Assembly (NCBI RefSeq): GCF_043789415.1 | Contig: NZ_JBDLLW010000002.1 | Coordinates: 62,001 to 126,000 of the forward strand | Reading direction: 5' to 3' | Length of the DNA stretch: 64,000 nt | DNA from: Renibacterium sp043789415 | Lineage (GTDB): Bacteria; Actinomycetota; Actinomycetes; Actinomycetales; Micrococcaceae | Shown here: one piece after another, positions 8,145-17,665 of the stretch | Position numbering within the stretch: the stretch's first letter is position 1 | Layout: each line of letters begins with the position of its first letter | Program-made: the position numbers and the translations under genes | Notes under the pieces: generated by a model | Told to the model about the DNA's origin: nothing | What the model saw: the letters and a program-made list of their open reading frames with translations, nothing else | The model's database searches: none

Positions 8145-9125
8145 CTATTCCTCAAGCATCTCGAGTGTCACATTCGCTTCGGTGCCCGGGATGCCTAAAT
8201 CGCTCGCCCGCTTATCCGCCATCGCTAACAATCTGCGAATTCGCCCGGCAATAGCGTCCTTCGTCATCGGAGGTTCGGCGAGTCGGCCCAGTTCGTCGAG
8301 TGAAGCTTGTTTGTGGGCCACTCGCAATTCCCCGGCGTATTTGAGGTGTTCCGGTACGTCCTCGCCCAGGATCTCCAGGGCTCGGTCAACCCGTGCTCCG
8401 GCGGCAACGGCTGCCTGGGCAGAGCGGCGCAGATTGGCGTCATCGAAATTCGCCAAGCGGTTCGCGGTGGCCCTGACCTCTTTGCGCATCCGGGATTCTT
8501 CCCAGGTCAAGAGGGTCTGGTGGGCGCCCATCCGGGTGAGCAGCGCGGCAATGGTGTCGCCGTCCCTGATCACCACCCGGTCGACCCCGCGCACCTCACG
8601 AGCTTTGGCAGCAATACCCAGCCGCCGGGCCGCACCGACCAGGGCGAGTGCCGCCTCCGGTCCGGGGCAAGTGACTTCCAGAGAGGAGGACCTCCCGGGC
8701 TCGGTGAGCGAGCCGTGAGCCAGGAAAGCGCCACGCCAGACGGCTTCGACGTCGGCCGCTGAGCCATTCACCACCACCGAGGGCAGACCGCGCACCGGCC
8801 GGCCACGGCTGTCCAGCAGCCCGGTTTGCCGGGCCAGGGCTTCGCTCTCCCGGACCACTCGCACGACATAGCGATTACCGCGGCGCAGACCGCCTCCGGA
8901 GACGACGATGATTTCGCTCTGATGGCCGTAGAGCTCGGCGATGGCCACCCGGAGCCTGCGTGCTGTCGCGGCAAGATCAACTTCCGCTTCGATCACGATT
9001 CGCCCGGAAATGATGTGCAACCCGCCCGCGAACCGCAGCATCGCGGAGACCTCGGCCTTTCGCACCGGAGCCTTCCGGACTTCCAGTCGGGACAGCTCCT
9101 CTTTCACTGCCGCTGTCAATGCCAT
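8145..9125 (-). CDS. whiA: WhiA, DNA-binding developmental/cell-division regulator
   Basis: WhiA proteins join a LAGLIDADG homing-endonuclease-like fold to a C-terminal helix-turn-helix. In sporulating actinomycetes they control division genes with WhiB; in non-sporulating Gram-positives they are conserved with a division or metabolic role. The 326-residue product begins MALTAAVKEELSRLEV and has the conserved AMLRFAGGLHI near residue 29, KRCC-like replaced RKAPVRKAEVSA region near 17, and a C-terminal LDELGRLAEPPMTKDAIAGR helix-turn-helix near residue 278. It is the last gene of the rapZ-yvcK-whiA block, 39 bp after yvcK. Confidence 0.97.
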   Translation of the reverse strand: MALTAAVKEELSRLEVRKAPVRKAEVSAMLRFAGGLHIISGRIVIEAEVDLAATARRLRVAIAELYGHQSEIIVVSGGGLRRGNRYVVRVVRESEALARQTGLLDSRGRPVRGLPSVVVNGSAADVEAVWRGAFLAHGSLTEPGRSSSLEVTCPGPEAALALVGAARRLGIAAKAREVRGVDRVVIRDGDTIAALLTRMGAHQTLLTWEESRMRKEVRATANRLANFDDANLRRSAQAAVAAGARVDRALEILGEDVPEHLKYAGELRVAHKQASLDELGRLAEPPMTKDAIAGRIRRLLAMADKRASDLGIPGTEANVTLEMLEE

Positions 9126-9164
9126 CTAATTTCCCGTCTTGTATTTCTGCACTTCTCGATATCG

Positions 9165-10190
9165 CTATCCACCCGCGAAGATGTCGTGAAAAGCCGCCGC
9201 TAATCGCAATGGATCATGGATCGCCTGCCGATTGTTGACTCTCACCCGACTCAGCACTACTTCAGCTCCCAAAGCGGAAGCCGCTGCTTCGAATTCGGTT
9301 CGGTCCCCCACGCTGAGGGGATCAGCTAACACTACATCCACTCCGAATTCGGGCGCATATTTTGAGATCACCCGCAGGTGGTCGGCAGCGCTCATTCCCA
9401 CCACTTCTTTGTCGTTGACATCCAGGTTCATCGCCAGGCACCGCTTGGCAGGAGTGGTGCACAGGGCTTGGCGGAGCTCAGGAAGCAGCAGATGAGGCAG
9501 CACCGAGGTGTACCAGGAGCCGGGCCCCAGGATCACCCAATCAGCCAGTTCGATCGCTTCCAGCGCCTCGACACAAGCGGGGGCGTTCGGCGGCAGCAGA
9601 CGCACATCATCAACCACGCCCACGGTGGCTAAAGCGGCTTGACCGGTCACCGTCTTCATCGTTTCGGAACCGTCTTCGGCAATCCGCCGGCTGTCTCCCT
9701 GGATGGTCAGCGGGACGCTCGCCATCGGCAGCACCTGGCCGCGCGCTCCGAGCAGTGCACCAGCCCATTTCAGGCCGTCAACGGTGTCTCCCAGCAGTTC
9801 CCAGAGCGTGACGATCAGCAGATTGCCCATCGCGTGCTGATCGAGCGACGTGGAGCCGCCGGGCTTGGCGTTGAAACGGTGCTGCATGACGTCGCGCCAG
9901 GTGCGCCCCCAGTCGGTATCGTCGCACAGCGCGGAGAGCGCCATCCGCAGATCTCCCGGTGGCAAGACGCCGAGTTCCTCTCGCAGTCGCCCCGAGGAAC
10001 CTCCGTCATCGGCAACCGTGACCACGGCGGTCAATTCGCTGGTCAGCAGACGCAGCGCGGAAAGCGTGGCTGAGAGTCCATGGCCGCCGCCGAGGGCGAC
10101 CACAGCGGTGTCCTTACTGGCCCCGGGTCCGTCTCCACTGACTCGGTTCTTAGGCGGGATCAGCGGAAGCGGCCCGGTGAGCAAACCCAC
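9165..10190 (-). CDS. yvcK: Gluconeogenesis factor YvcK (CofD-like)
   Basis: YvcK/CuvA proteins resemble CofD, bind UDP-sugars and affect cell shape and growth on gluconeogenic carbon. The 341-residue protein has the glycine-rich GGGHGLSAT at residues 34-42, the VTVADDGGSSGRLREE segment near 67, and GPGSWYTSVLPHLL near 226, all diagnostic. Its GTG start overlaps the rapZ stop by one base (TAGTG), so it is probably translationally coupled. About 25 N-terminal residues precede the conserved fold, so a downstream start is possible. It belongs to the conserved rapZ-yvcK-whiA operon. Confidence 0.95.
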   Translation of the reverse strand: MGLLTGPLPLIPPKNRVSGDGPGASKDTAVVALGGGHGLSATLSALRLLTSELTAVVTVADDGGSSGRLREELGVLPPGDLRMALSALCDDTDWGRTWRDVMQHRFNAKPGGSTSLDQHAMGNLLIVTLWELLGDTVDGLKWAGALLGARGQVLPMASVPLTIQGDSRRIAEDGSETMKTVTGQAALATVGVVDDVRLLPPNAPACVEALEAIELADWVILGPGSWYTSVLPHLLLPELRQALCTTPAKRCLAMNLDVNDKEVVGMSAADHLRVISKYAPEFGVDVVLADPLSVGDRTEFEAAASALGAEVVLSRVRVNNRQAIHDPLRLAAAFHDIFAGG

Positions 10191-11080
10191 TACTCCCGTC
10201 CCAGATCGCGGTGCCTGGTGCTCACCGAGACCCGCGGCAGCTGGGCGAGCCGCTTGGCGAGTTCCACTGAAACCGCCACCGAGCGGTGTTTGCCACCGGT
10301 GCAGCCGACGGCGATCGTGGCGTAGTGCTTATTCTCACGTCGATAGCCTTCGAGCGCGGGCTCCAGGGCCCGTACATAGCGGGCCACGAATTCATTGGCG
10401 TTATTGTCGATCAGCACGAAATCGCTGACGTCCTTATCCAGGCCGGTGTGCGGCCGTAGCTGCGGCACCCAGTGCGGGTTCGGGATGAAGCGCACATCGG
10501 CCACGTAATTGGCGTCCACCGGCAGGCCATATTTGAAGCCGAAGCTCATCACTGTCAGTCGCAGCACCACGGGTCCGGAGTCGGAGAACAGCTCAGTGAC
10601 TTGGCTGGCCAATTCGTGAACGTTGCGGGAAGAAGTGTCGAGCACGATATCGGCGGCGTCCCGCAGTTGAGCGAGCAGTTCCCGTTCGGCAGCGATACCG
10701 TCGAGCATCCGACCATCGCCTTGCAGCGGATGCGGACGGCGGCCCTGCTCGAAACGCCTGACCAAAGTGTCGTCGTCGGCGTCGAGAAAGAGCACCCGAT
10801 AGCTGATCCCGCTAGCCGCCAGGGTATTGAGGGAGTCCCGAATATCGGCGAAGAACGCCTTACCTCGGACGTCGACCACCACTGCTAACTTAGGCAGCGC
10901 TTGCGGAGTGCGTGCTACCAGATCAGCGAGGGTACCGAGCATTTGCGGTGGCAGGTTCTCCACCACATACCAGCCGTGATCCTCGAGTGCATTGGCAGCT
11001 GTGCTGCGACCCGCACCGGACATACCGGTTACCACCAAGAGCTCAGATTCCTGCGGTTTCACCGGAGTGAGATCTGCCAT
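10190..11080 (-). CDS. rapZ: RapZ-family nucleotide-binding protein
   Basis: In E. coli RapZ binds small RNAs and directs RNase E; actinobacterial members are P-loop nucleotide-binding proteins of less certain role. The 296-residue product has the Walker A-like GMSGAGRST at residues 19-27, a YRVLFLDADDDTLVRRFEQGRRPHPL segment around residue 95 (split here only for description), and the diagnostic C-terminal GCTGGKHRSVAVSVELA near residue 265. It begins 95 bp downstream of uvrC and overlaps yvcK by one base, consistent with a uvrC-rapZ-yvcK-whiA transcription unit. Confidence 0.95.
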   Translation of the reverse strand: MADLTPVKPQESELLVVTGMSGAGRSTAANALEDHGWYVVENLPPQMLGTLADLVARTPQALPKLAVVVDVRGKAFFADIRDSLNTLAASGISYRVLFLDADDDTLVRRFEQGRRPHPLQGDGRMLDGIAAERELLAQLRDAADIVLDTSSRNVHELASQVTELFSDSGPVVLRLTVMSFGFKYGLPVDANYVADVRFIPNPHWVPQLRPHTGLDKDVSDFVLIDNNANEFVARYVRALEPALEGYRRENKHYATIAVGCTGGKHRSVAVSVELAKRLAQLPRVSVSTRHRDLGRE

Positions 11081-11175
11081 GTCTATCTGTCCTTTGCGAG
11101 GTCGTCACTTTTCACATTTATTCCGAGCTACCTCTAGCCTAGTCAAGTTCCAACCCGGCTGAAATTCCAGCCTAA

Positions 11176-13158
11176 CTAAGATTCCAGGATTTCGCCTGTG
11201 GTCATATTGACCGCCGGAGTCACTTCCACCGCGTGCAGCGAATCGTAGATCGCCTGAGCCAGCACCGGGCCCACCCCCTTGACCGCGGTGAGCTCTTCCA
11301 CCGTGGCGGCTTTGAGTTTTTTGACCGAGCCAAAGTGCTTGAGCAAGGTCTTGCTCTTCGACTCACCCAACCCCGGAATCTCATCCAGCAGAGAAGCCGT
11401 CATCGATTTACCGCGCTTTTGCCGGTGGAAGGTGATGGCGAACCGGTGCGCCTCGTCCCTGATTCGCTGCAGCAGGTAGAGCCCCTGGGAAGTGCGCGGC
11501 AAGATCACCGGGAACTCATCGTCCGGCAGCCAGACCTCCTCGAGCCGCTTGGCTAAGCCAACGACGGCGATGTCGGAGATCCCCAGATCTGCCAGTGCCC
11601 GGCTGGCAGCGGCGACCTGAGGCGGGCCGCCGTCCACCACGACTAGGTTCGGCGGGTAGGCGAACTTGCTCTTGGTTCCGGCTTCGATGCCCTCTTCGGT
11701 GATCTCATAGCTCACCTCAGTGCTGGCCAGGGCTTCCTGACGCTCCTGCTGCTCTTGCAGGTAGTGCTTGAATCTGCGGCTGATCACGTCGTACATCGAA
11801 GCGGTATCGTCCTGCGCAGCGGCCCCGGTGATAGAGAACCTGCGGTATTCGCTTTTCTTAGCCAGACCGTCCTCCACCACGACCATCGAAGCGACCACAT
11901 TGGTGCCCTGAACATGTGAGATGTCGTAGCATTCGATGCGCAGCAGCGGCATCGGCAGCTCGAGCGCATCCTGCAGTTCCTTGAGCGCCAGAGAACGCTG
12001 GTTCAGATCCCCGGCACGCTTGGATTTGTGGAGTTTCATCGCCTGCTCGGCATTGGAGGCAACGGTCTCCAACAGGGCGGCCTTATCCCCGCGCTGCGGT
12101 ACTTTGATCTCAACCCGCGAGCCGCGCAACCCGCTCAGCCAGGTGGCCAGTTGCTCAGCATTGGCCGGGAGTTCAGGAACCAGGATCTGTCGCGGGATCT
12201 TGTCATCGGCATCGTCCTGGGCGCTCTCCTCGCCATAGACCTGCTGCAGAAGGTGCTCGATGAGTTCAGCGGGCTCCAGATCCTCGACTTTCTCCACCAC
12301 CCAACCACGCTGACCGCGGATCCGGCCGGATCTGACATAGAACACCTGCACGGCGGCTTCCAGCTCGTCCTGGTGAACAGCGAAGATATCTGCGCTGGTG
12401 TCTTCCGGAAGCACCACGGCGTTGCGCTCAAAGACCTTGCGGAGCGCTATCACATCGTCGCGCAGCCGGGCGGCCTGCTCGTAATCAAGCTCGGCCACCG
12501 CAGCGGCCATTTGCTTCTCCAGGGTGGAAATGAAGCGTTTCGCTTCTCCGCCCATGAAAGAACAGAACTCCTCAGCGAGCTCACGATGCTCCTGCACGCT
12601 GATCTTGCCCACGCACGGTGCGGCGCATTTGTCGATATAGCCCAGCAGGCAGGGACGGCCGCTCTGCTGGGCTCTTTTGAGCACGCTCGGGCTGCAGGTG
12701 CGTACCGGAAAGACCCTGAGCAGGGTATCCACCGTCTCGCGAATCGCCCCGGCGGTATAAGGCCCAAAATAACGGGTTCCTTTACGCCGCTCGCCGCGCA
12801 TCACCTGGACCCGGGGGATCTCCTCGGCCATCGTGACGGCGAGGTAGGGGTAGCTCTTATCATCGCGGAAAGCCAGGTTGTACCGAGGAGTGAATTCCTT
12901 GATCCAGGTGTATTCGAGTTGCAGAGCCTCGAGTTCGCTGCCCACGATCGTCCACTGCACACTGGCGGCGGTATGCACCATGGCGTAAGTCTTGGGCAGC
13001 AGTGTCGCCGGATTCGCGAAGTAGGAGGTCAGCCGGGCCCGCAGGTTCTTAGCCTTGCCGACGTAAATCACCCGACCGTGTTCGTCCCGAAATCGATAGA
13101 CGCCCGGATTGGTCGGGATTTCACCGGTTTTGGGCCGGTAGCTCAGCGGATCTGCCAC
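11176..13158 (-). CDS. uvrC: Excinuclease ABC subunit C
   Basis: UvrC makes both incisions around a lesion in nucleotide-excision repair after UvrA and UvrB load. The 660-residue protein shows the domains in order: GIY-YIG nuclease at residues 19-50 (GVY and IYVGKAKNLR), a Cys-containing linker, the UVR UvrB-binding helix near 205-240, the RNase H-like nuclease core (IECYDISHVQGT, VVVDGGPPQVAAA, LPRTSQGLYLLQRIRDEAHRFA), and C-terminal helix-hairpin-helix motifs (IPGLGESKSKTLLKHFG). uvrA and uvrB are also in this window. No SOS-box-like site was seen upstream. Confidence 0.98.
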   Translation of the reverse strand: MADPLSYRPKTGEIPTNPGVYRFRDEHGRVIYVGKAKNLRARLTSYFANPATLLPKTYAMVHTAASVQWTIVGSELEALQLEYTWIKEFTPRYNLAFRDDKSYPYLAVTMAEEIPRVQVMRGERRKGTRYFGPYTAGAIRETVDTLLRVFPVRTCSPSVLKRAQQSGRPCLLGYIDKCAAPCVGKISVQEHRELAEEFCSFMGGEAKRFISTLEKQMAAAVAELDYEQAARLRDDVIALRKVFERNAVVLPEDTSADIFAVHQDELEAAVQVFYVRSGRIRGQRGWVVEKVEDLEPAELIEHLLQQVYGEESAQDDADDKIPRQILVPELPANAEQLATWLSGLRGSRVEIKVPQRGDKAALLETVASNAEQAMKLHKSKRAGDLNQRSLALKELQDALELPMPLLRIECYDISHVQGTNVVASMVVVEDGLAKKSEYRRFSITGAAAQDDTASMYDVISRRFKHYLQEQQERQEALASTEVSYEITEEGIEAGTKSKFAYPPNLVVVDGGPPQVAAASRALADLGISDIAVVGLAKRLEEVWLPDDEFPVILPRTSQGLYLLQRIRDEAHRFAITFHRQKRGKSMTASLLDEIPGLGESKSKTLLKHFGSVKKLKAATVEELTAVKGVGPVLAQAIYDSLHAVEVTPAVNMTTGEILES

Positions 13159-13261
13159 AAATTCATCTTAGTGCCGAGTCCCGACAGCTGAACTCCAGCG
13201 GTCTCGGGCGAACCGGCCAGACAATGGCCTGTGGGTAGAACTCAACCAGCCGAATCGTGAA

Positions 13262-13933
13262 TCAGCCTTCGGCTGATTTGCTCTTGTTATAGCCATCCGC
13301 ACGCTCTTGCCCGGTCAGCTCGGCAATCGCATCCATAATCGCATCAGTGGCGGCCCGCCGAGCCGGCAGTGAGTGATCAGTACCGGTTTTCTCGAATTGC
13401 AGGGGCTTGCCGATCAGCATGGAGAAATGCTGCGGGCGAATCATATTGCTGCCGGCCGGCTGTAGCTTCTCGGTACCGATCAGCCCCACCGGGAGCACCG
13501 GAGCGCCGGTGGTGAGCGCCAACCAGCCGACGCCGGTGCGTCCGCGGTAGAGTTTGCCGTCCCGAGAACGAGTCCCTTCGGGGTAGATGCCCACTCCATC
13601 GCCCGCCGCGAGAATATCCAGCAACGATTTGAGCGCCGCCACGCTGGCTGCCTGCTCGCCACGCTCTACCGGAATCGAGCCCACCGCTTCGAAGAAGGAC
13701 TTCATGAATTTGCCTTTGATGCCCTTGGTCGTGAAGTACTCAGCTTTGGCGAAAAAAGCCACTTTGCGGGGCATCAGGGTCTGCACCAAAACACTGTCCA
13801 GGAACGACAAGTGATTCGGTGCCACGATGAACGGGCCGTCCTTCGGGACGTTTTCCAGGCCCGTGATGGTAGGACGGCAGGCCATCGCTATCACTCCACG
13901 GGCAGTTCCCCGGGCGGCGTCATAGAGCGCCAT
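13262..13933 (-). CDS. 1-acyl-sn-glycerol-3-phosphate acyltransferase (PlsC family)
   Basis: The enzyme likely transfers an acyl chain to lysophosphatidate at the inner membrane face in phospholipid synthesis. The start at 13933 (MALYDAARG) is chosen because upstream in-frame sequence is antisense to the neighbour and not family-like. The 223-residue protein has the catalytic NHLSFLD at residues 40-46, the substrate-binding EGTRSRDG at 119-126, and GAPVLPVGLIG further on. It overlaps the 3' end of the upstream HAD gene by 14 bp, so the two are probably co-transcribed. Confidence 0.92.
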   Translation of the reverse strand: MALYDAARGTARGVIAMACRPTITGLENVPKDGPFIVAPNHLSFLDSVLVQTLMPRKVAFFAKAEYFTTKGIKGKFMKSFFEAVGSIPVERGEQAASVAALKSLLDILAAGDGVGIYPEGTRSRDGKLYRGRTGVGWLALTTGAPVLPVGLIGTEKLQPAGSNMIRPQHFSMLIGKPLQFEKTGTDHSLPARRAATDAIMDAIAELTGQERADGYNKSKSAEG

Positions 13934-14645
13934 GGACGACCTCCAGGGCAAAGTATTCAACCAGGAAGGTCTCCAATTCCGCGGCGCTTCCCACTGTGTG
14001 CAGGGCTCCGGCGTCGGCCAGTTCACCCGGGGCGGAGAAACCCCAGAGCACGCCGATGCAGTCGAGCTGATTCGCCCGCGCACCCAGCACATCATGAGAG
14101 CGATCACCCACCATCACGGCCCGTTCCGGGTAGCCTAGTCCCTGCAGCGCGGTGGCGATGATCAGCTGTTTGGGCGGAGCGGTGTCGTCGGTCTGAGCGC
14201 TCTCGTCCTCGGCCGAACCGGAGACTACCTGAAAACACTCGGAGAGGCCGTGAGTGCTCAGCAGCACCTTGGCGAGCGAAAGAGGCTTCTGAGTGGCTAG
14301 GGCGAGGGGCACTCCCCAACCGTTCAGGGTGCGCAGCAGCTCCGGGATGCCGGGGTACGGCCGGCCCATCGCAATCCCCTGACTGATATACCACTGGCGG
14401 TATCTCTCGATCACCGCGGGCAATAGTTCAGCGGGGAATCCGGGCAGGCGCAGCAGCGACTCCGCGAGCTTCGGGCCTACCATGGCATCGAGCACGGAGT
14501 CGGCAGGAACAGCCAGGTCCATACTCCGCAATGCATATGCGATGCCCTGAGTGATGCCGCCCGCCGGATCGACCACGGTACCGTCCAGATCGAACAATAC
14601 GGCGGGGCGATCACCGGAAGTGCCGGGCGAAACTCTCATCATCAC
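13920..14645 (-). CDS. HAD-family hydrolase, phosphoglycolate phosphatase-like
   Basis: The 241-residue protein is a haloacid dehalogenase phosphatase. Motif I DLDGTVVD places the nucleophile and acid at Asp19 and Asp21. A helical cap follows, motif II is in PLALATQKP near residue 118, and motif IV is in VMVGDRSHDVLGARANQLD near 178. The cap type and GVPLALATQK resemble phosphoglycolate or pyrophosphate phosphatases, but the substrate is uncertain. ATG codons at 14645, 14642 and 14639 are all possible starts. It overlaps the downstream acyltransferase gene. Confidence 0.88.
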   Translation of the reverse strand: MMMRVSPGTSGDRPAVLFDLDGTVVDPAGGITQGIAYALRSMDLAVPADSVLDAMVGPKLAESLLRLPGFPAELLPAVIERYRQWYISQGIAMGRPYPGIPELLRTLNGWGVPLALATQKPLSLAKVLLSTHGLSECFQVVSGSAEDESAQTDDTAPPKQLIIATALQGLGYPERAVMVGDRSHDVLGARANQLDCIGVLWGFSAPGELADAGALHTVGSAAELETFLVEYFALEVVHGAL

Positions 14646-14673
14646 CGACCTAGTTTCTCACGACTGCGATCTA

Positions 14674-14713
14674 CCCTTGACATGCATTCCGCATCTGGAA
14701 TACATGTCAAGGG
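14674..14713 (-). terminator. Hairpin between uvrA and the HAD gene
   Basis: Arms CCCTTGACATG (14674-14684) and CATGTCAAGGG (14703-14713) enclose a second ATTCC/GGAAT stem, giving about 16 paired positions. It begins a few bases after the uvrA stop. On the plus strand it is followed by TTTATT; on the minus strand there is no clear T-run. Confidence 0.6.
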
Positions 14714-14718
14714 TTTAT

Positions 14719-17634
14719 TCAGAGAACTTCGCGCAAAAAGGTTGCCGTATAGCTCTCTTTTGATCTGGCCACTTGCTCCGGGGTACCGGTGGCGATCACC
14801 TGGCCGCCGCCTGAACCGCCGTCGGGTCCCAAGTCAATCAGCCAATCGGCGCTCTTGATCACATCGAGGTTGTGCTCGATGGTGATCACGGTGTTGCCTT
14901 TCTCAACCAGTCCTTGCAAGACCAGCAGCAGCTTTCTGATGTCCTCGAAGTGCAGGCCCGTAGTGGGCTCATCGAGCACATAGATGCTGCGGCCATTGGA
15001 ACGCTTCTGCAGTTCCGAGGCCAGCTTGACGCGTTGCGCTTCCCCACCGGAGAGCGTGGTGGCCGGCTGTCCCAGCCGGACATAGCCGAGCCCGACGTCG
15101 ACCAGGGTGCGCAAGTGACGCGCAATCGGAGTGAAGGCGGCAAAGAACTCCGCACCCTCTTCAATCGGCATGTTCAGCACATCGGCGATCGTCTTGCCCT
15201 TGTAGTGCACTTCCAGTGTCTCCCGGTTGTAGCGTGCCCCATGACACACTTCGCAGGGCACGTAGACGTCGGGCAGGAAGTTCATCTCGATCTTCAGCGT
15301 GCCATCACCGGAACAGGCTTCGCAGCGCCCGCCTTTGACGTTAAAGGAGAAGCGCCCGGGCTGGTAACCACGGACTTTCGCCTCGGTGGTCTCCGCGAAA
15401 AGTTTGCGGATATTGTCGAAAACCCCGGTGTAGGTCGCGGGATTCGAGCGCGGTGTCCGGCCGATCGGGCTCTGATCGACGTGGACCACCTTGTCGAGGT
15501 GCTCAAGGCCCTCTACCCTCAAGTGACGACCGGCCACCTGTTTGGCACCGTTGAGCTTATTGGCCAGCACCTTGTAGAGAATCTCATTGACCAAGGTCGA
15601 TTTACCCGAACCGGAGACGCCGGTAACCGCGGTGAAGAGCCCCAGTGGGAAGACGGCGTCGATATTCCGCAGGTTGTTCTCTCGGGCTTGCACCACCTTG
15701 AGCACCCGCTTCTTATCGAATGTGCGGCGCTTCGCGGGTACCTCGATCTTCTTTCGGCCGGAAAGGTAGTCTCCGGTCAGGGAACGGGTGTTGCTCAGAA
15801 GATCCTCCAAGAGCCCCGAGTGCACCACCTCGCCGCCGTGCTCGCCCGCTCCGGGGCCGATGTCGACGATCCAATCGGCTTCCTGGATGGTGTCTTCATC
15901 GTGCTCCACCACGATCAGGGTGTTTCCGAGGTCCCGCAGGCGGGTCAGAGTCTGAATCAAGCGTCGGTTATCCCGCTGGTGCAGGCCGATGGAGGGTTCG
16001 TCCAGCACATAGAGCACCCCGACCAGGCCGGAGCCGATCTGAGTGGCCAGCCGGATGCGCTGGGCTTCTCCACCGGAGAGCGTGGCGGAAGCCCGTTCCA
16101 GATTCAGGTACTCCAAGCCCACATCGAGCAAGAACTTTAACCGGGCCTGGATCTCCTTCAGCACCTGAGCCGCGATCTGCGCCTCCCTGCTGGTCAGTTC
16201 GAGCGAGGAGAGGTACTCATAGCACTCCCGCATCGGCATCGCCGCGACAGCCGCGATCGACTTGCCGTTGATCAGTACCGAGAGGGACGCCGGGTTCAAC
16301 CTCGCGCCGCCGCATTCCGGGCAGGGGATCTGCCGCATGTATTCCTCGTAGCGGTCTCGGGCATACTCCGATTCGGTCTCCAAGTGCTTGCGGTGAATGT
16401 ACTGCACCACACCTTCGAAACCAGTGCTGTACTTGCGTTCGCGCCCGAAACGATTGCGGTACTGCACCGTGACCTTATGGTCCTTGCCGTAGAGAATCGA
16501 CTGCTGGGCCAGATCGGAGAGCCCTTGCCACGGCGTGGTCATGGTGAAACCGAGTTCCTTGCCCAGACCTTCCAGTAAGCGGTTCCAGTATTCGGTGGTG
16601 GCGGTTCCCAGAGACCAGGGCGCGATGGCACCCTCGGAGAGCGAGAGCTCGGGATTCGGCACCACGAGTTCTTCATCGACTTCGAGTTTGGTGCCGATGC
16701 CGGTGCACGCAGGGCAGGCTCCGAAGGGGTTGTTGAAGGAGAAAGAACGGGGTTCGATCTCATCGATGGCCAGCGGGTGCTCATTGGGGCAGGCCAGGTT
16801 CTCTGAAAATGCCCTGATCCGGGCTGGATCGCCGTCCTCGGCGTCCACAAGTTCTGCCAGTACTCGCCCTTCCGCGAGCAGTAGCGCGGTCTCCACGGAA
16901 TCCGTCAACCGCTGCTGAATGCCCGAGCGCACCACGAGTCGATCAATCACCACCTCGATGGTGTGCTTATACTGCTTTTTCAGCTGAGGCGGCTCAGCAA
17001 GCTGCACCTGCTCGCCGTCCACCTTGGCCCTGGAGTAGCCCTTGGCCGTGAGCTCCTTGAACAGGTCGACGAACTCGCCTTTGCGTGCTCGGACCACCGG
17101 GGCGAGCACCTGGAAGCGGGTGCCCTCCGGCATCTCCAGCAGCTGATCGACGATCTGCTGCGGAGTCTGCCGGGTCACCGGCTCGCCGCAGATCGGGCAG
17201 TGCGGCCTGCCGATACGGGCCCAGAGCAGCCTCATGTAATCGTAGATCTCGGTGATGGTGCCCACCGTGGACCGAGGGTTCTTCGAGGTGGACTTCTGAT
17301 CGATGGAGACCGCGGGCGAAAGGCCTTCAATGAAGTCCACATCGGGCTTGTCGACTTGGCCCAGGAATTGCCGGGCATAGGCGGAGAGAGATTCGACATA
17401 GCGCCGTTGCCCTTCGGCGAAGATGGTGTCGAAGGCCAGCGAGGATTTTCCTGAACCGGAGAGACCGGTGAAGACGATCATCGAATCACGGGGCAGGTCC
17501 AGATCGACATTGCGCAGATTGTGTTCCCGAGCGCCTTTGACCACCAGCCGGGACATATCGGGTTTCTTCACCGGAGCCAGTTCTTCCAGGGAGGAGGGCA
17601 TCAGTTCGGTTTCTTCTGCTTTGGGCACACGCAC
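14719..17634 (-). CDS. uvrA: Excinuclease ABC subunit A
   Basis: UvrA is the damage-sensing ATPase of nucleotide-excision repair and loads UvrB. The 971-residue protein has two ABC ATPase modules: Walker A GLSGSGKSS at 57-65 and GVSGSGKST in the second half, each with an LSGGEAQR signature, and zinc fingers including CPICGEP and CEACSGDG...CEVCHG. The GTG at 17634 is used; internal ATGs at residues 12 and 27 are possible starts because conserved sequence begins at SRLVVKGAREHNLR. An SOS-box-like sequence lies 8 bp upstream, suggesting LexA control. Confidence 0.98.
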   Translation of the reverse strand: MRVPKAEETELMPSSLEELAPVKKPDMSRLVVKGAREHNLRNVDLDLPRDSMIVFTGLSGSGKSSLAFDTIFAEGQRRYVESLSAYARQFLGQVDKPDVDFIEGLSPAVSIDQKSTSKNPRSTVGTITEIYDYMRLLWARIGRPHCPICGEPVTRQTPQQIVDQLLEMPEGTRFQVLAPVVRARKGEFVDLFKELTAKGYSRAKVDGEQVQLAEPPQLKKQYKHTIEVVIDRLVVRSGIQQRLTDSVETALLLAEGRVLAELVDAEDGDPARIRAFSENLACPNEHPLAIDEIEPRSFSFNNPFGACPACTGIGTKLEVDEELVVPNPELSLSEGAIAPWSLGTATTEYWNRLLEGLGKELGFTMTTPWQGLSDLAQQSILYGKDHKVTVQYRNRFGRERKYSTGFEGVVQYIHRKHLETESEYARDRYEEYMRQIPCPECGGARLNPASLSVLINGKSIAAVAAMPMRECYEYLSSLELTSREAQIAAQVLKEIQARLKFLLDVGLEYLNLERASATLSGGEAQRIRLATQIGSGLVGVLYVLDEPSIGLHQRDNRRLIQTLTRLRDLGNTLIVVEHDEDTIQEADWIVDIGPGAGEHGGEVVHSGLLEDLLSNTRSLTGDYLSGRKKIEVPAKRRTFDKKRVLKVVQARENNLRNIDAVFPLGLFTAVTGVSGSGKSTLVNEILYKVLANKLNGAKQVAGRHLRVEGLEHLDKVVHVDQSPIGRTPRSNPATYTGVFDNIRKLFAETTEAKVRGYQPGRFSFNVKGGRCEACSGDGTLKIEMNFLPDVYVPCEVCHGARYNRETLEVHYKGKTIADVLNMPIEEGAEFFAAFTPIARHLRTLVDVGLGYVRLGQPATTLSGGEAQRVKLASELQKRSNGRSIYVLDEPTTGLHFEDIRKLLLVLQGLVEKGNTVITIEHNLDVIKSADWLIDLGPDGGSGGGQVIATGTPEQVARSKESYTATFLREVL

Positions 17635-17641
17635 ATCCTAA

Positions 17642-17657
17642 TCGAAAATGTCTTCGA
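17642..17657. promoter_or_regulatory. SOS-box-like sequence upstream of uvrA
   Basis: TCGAAAATGTCTTCGA fits the actinobacterial LexA layout TCGAA-N6-TTCGA, with both 5-bp arms intact. The inner C and G of the strong consensus are replaced. It lies between the GntR gene stop and the uvrA start, so close to the start codon that it could also block transcription entering from upstream. Confidence 0.5.
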
Positions 17658-17665
17658 ATGAAAAG

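Noticed and set aside
14677..14706. TTGACA followed by a TACAT-like hexamer on the plus strand, resembling a promoter
   Set aside because: Both hexamers are parts of the terminator arms after uvrA, and no plus-strand gene follows.
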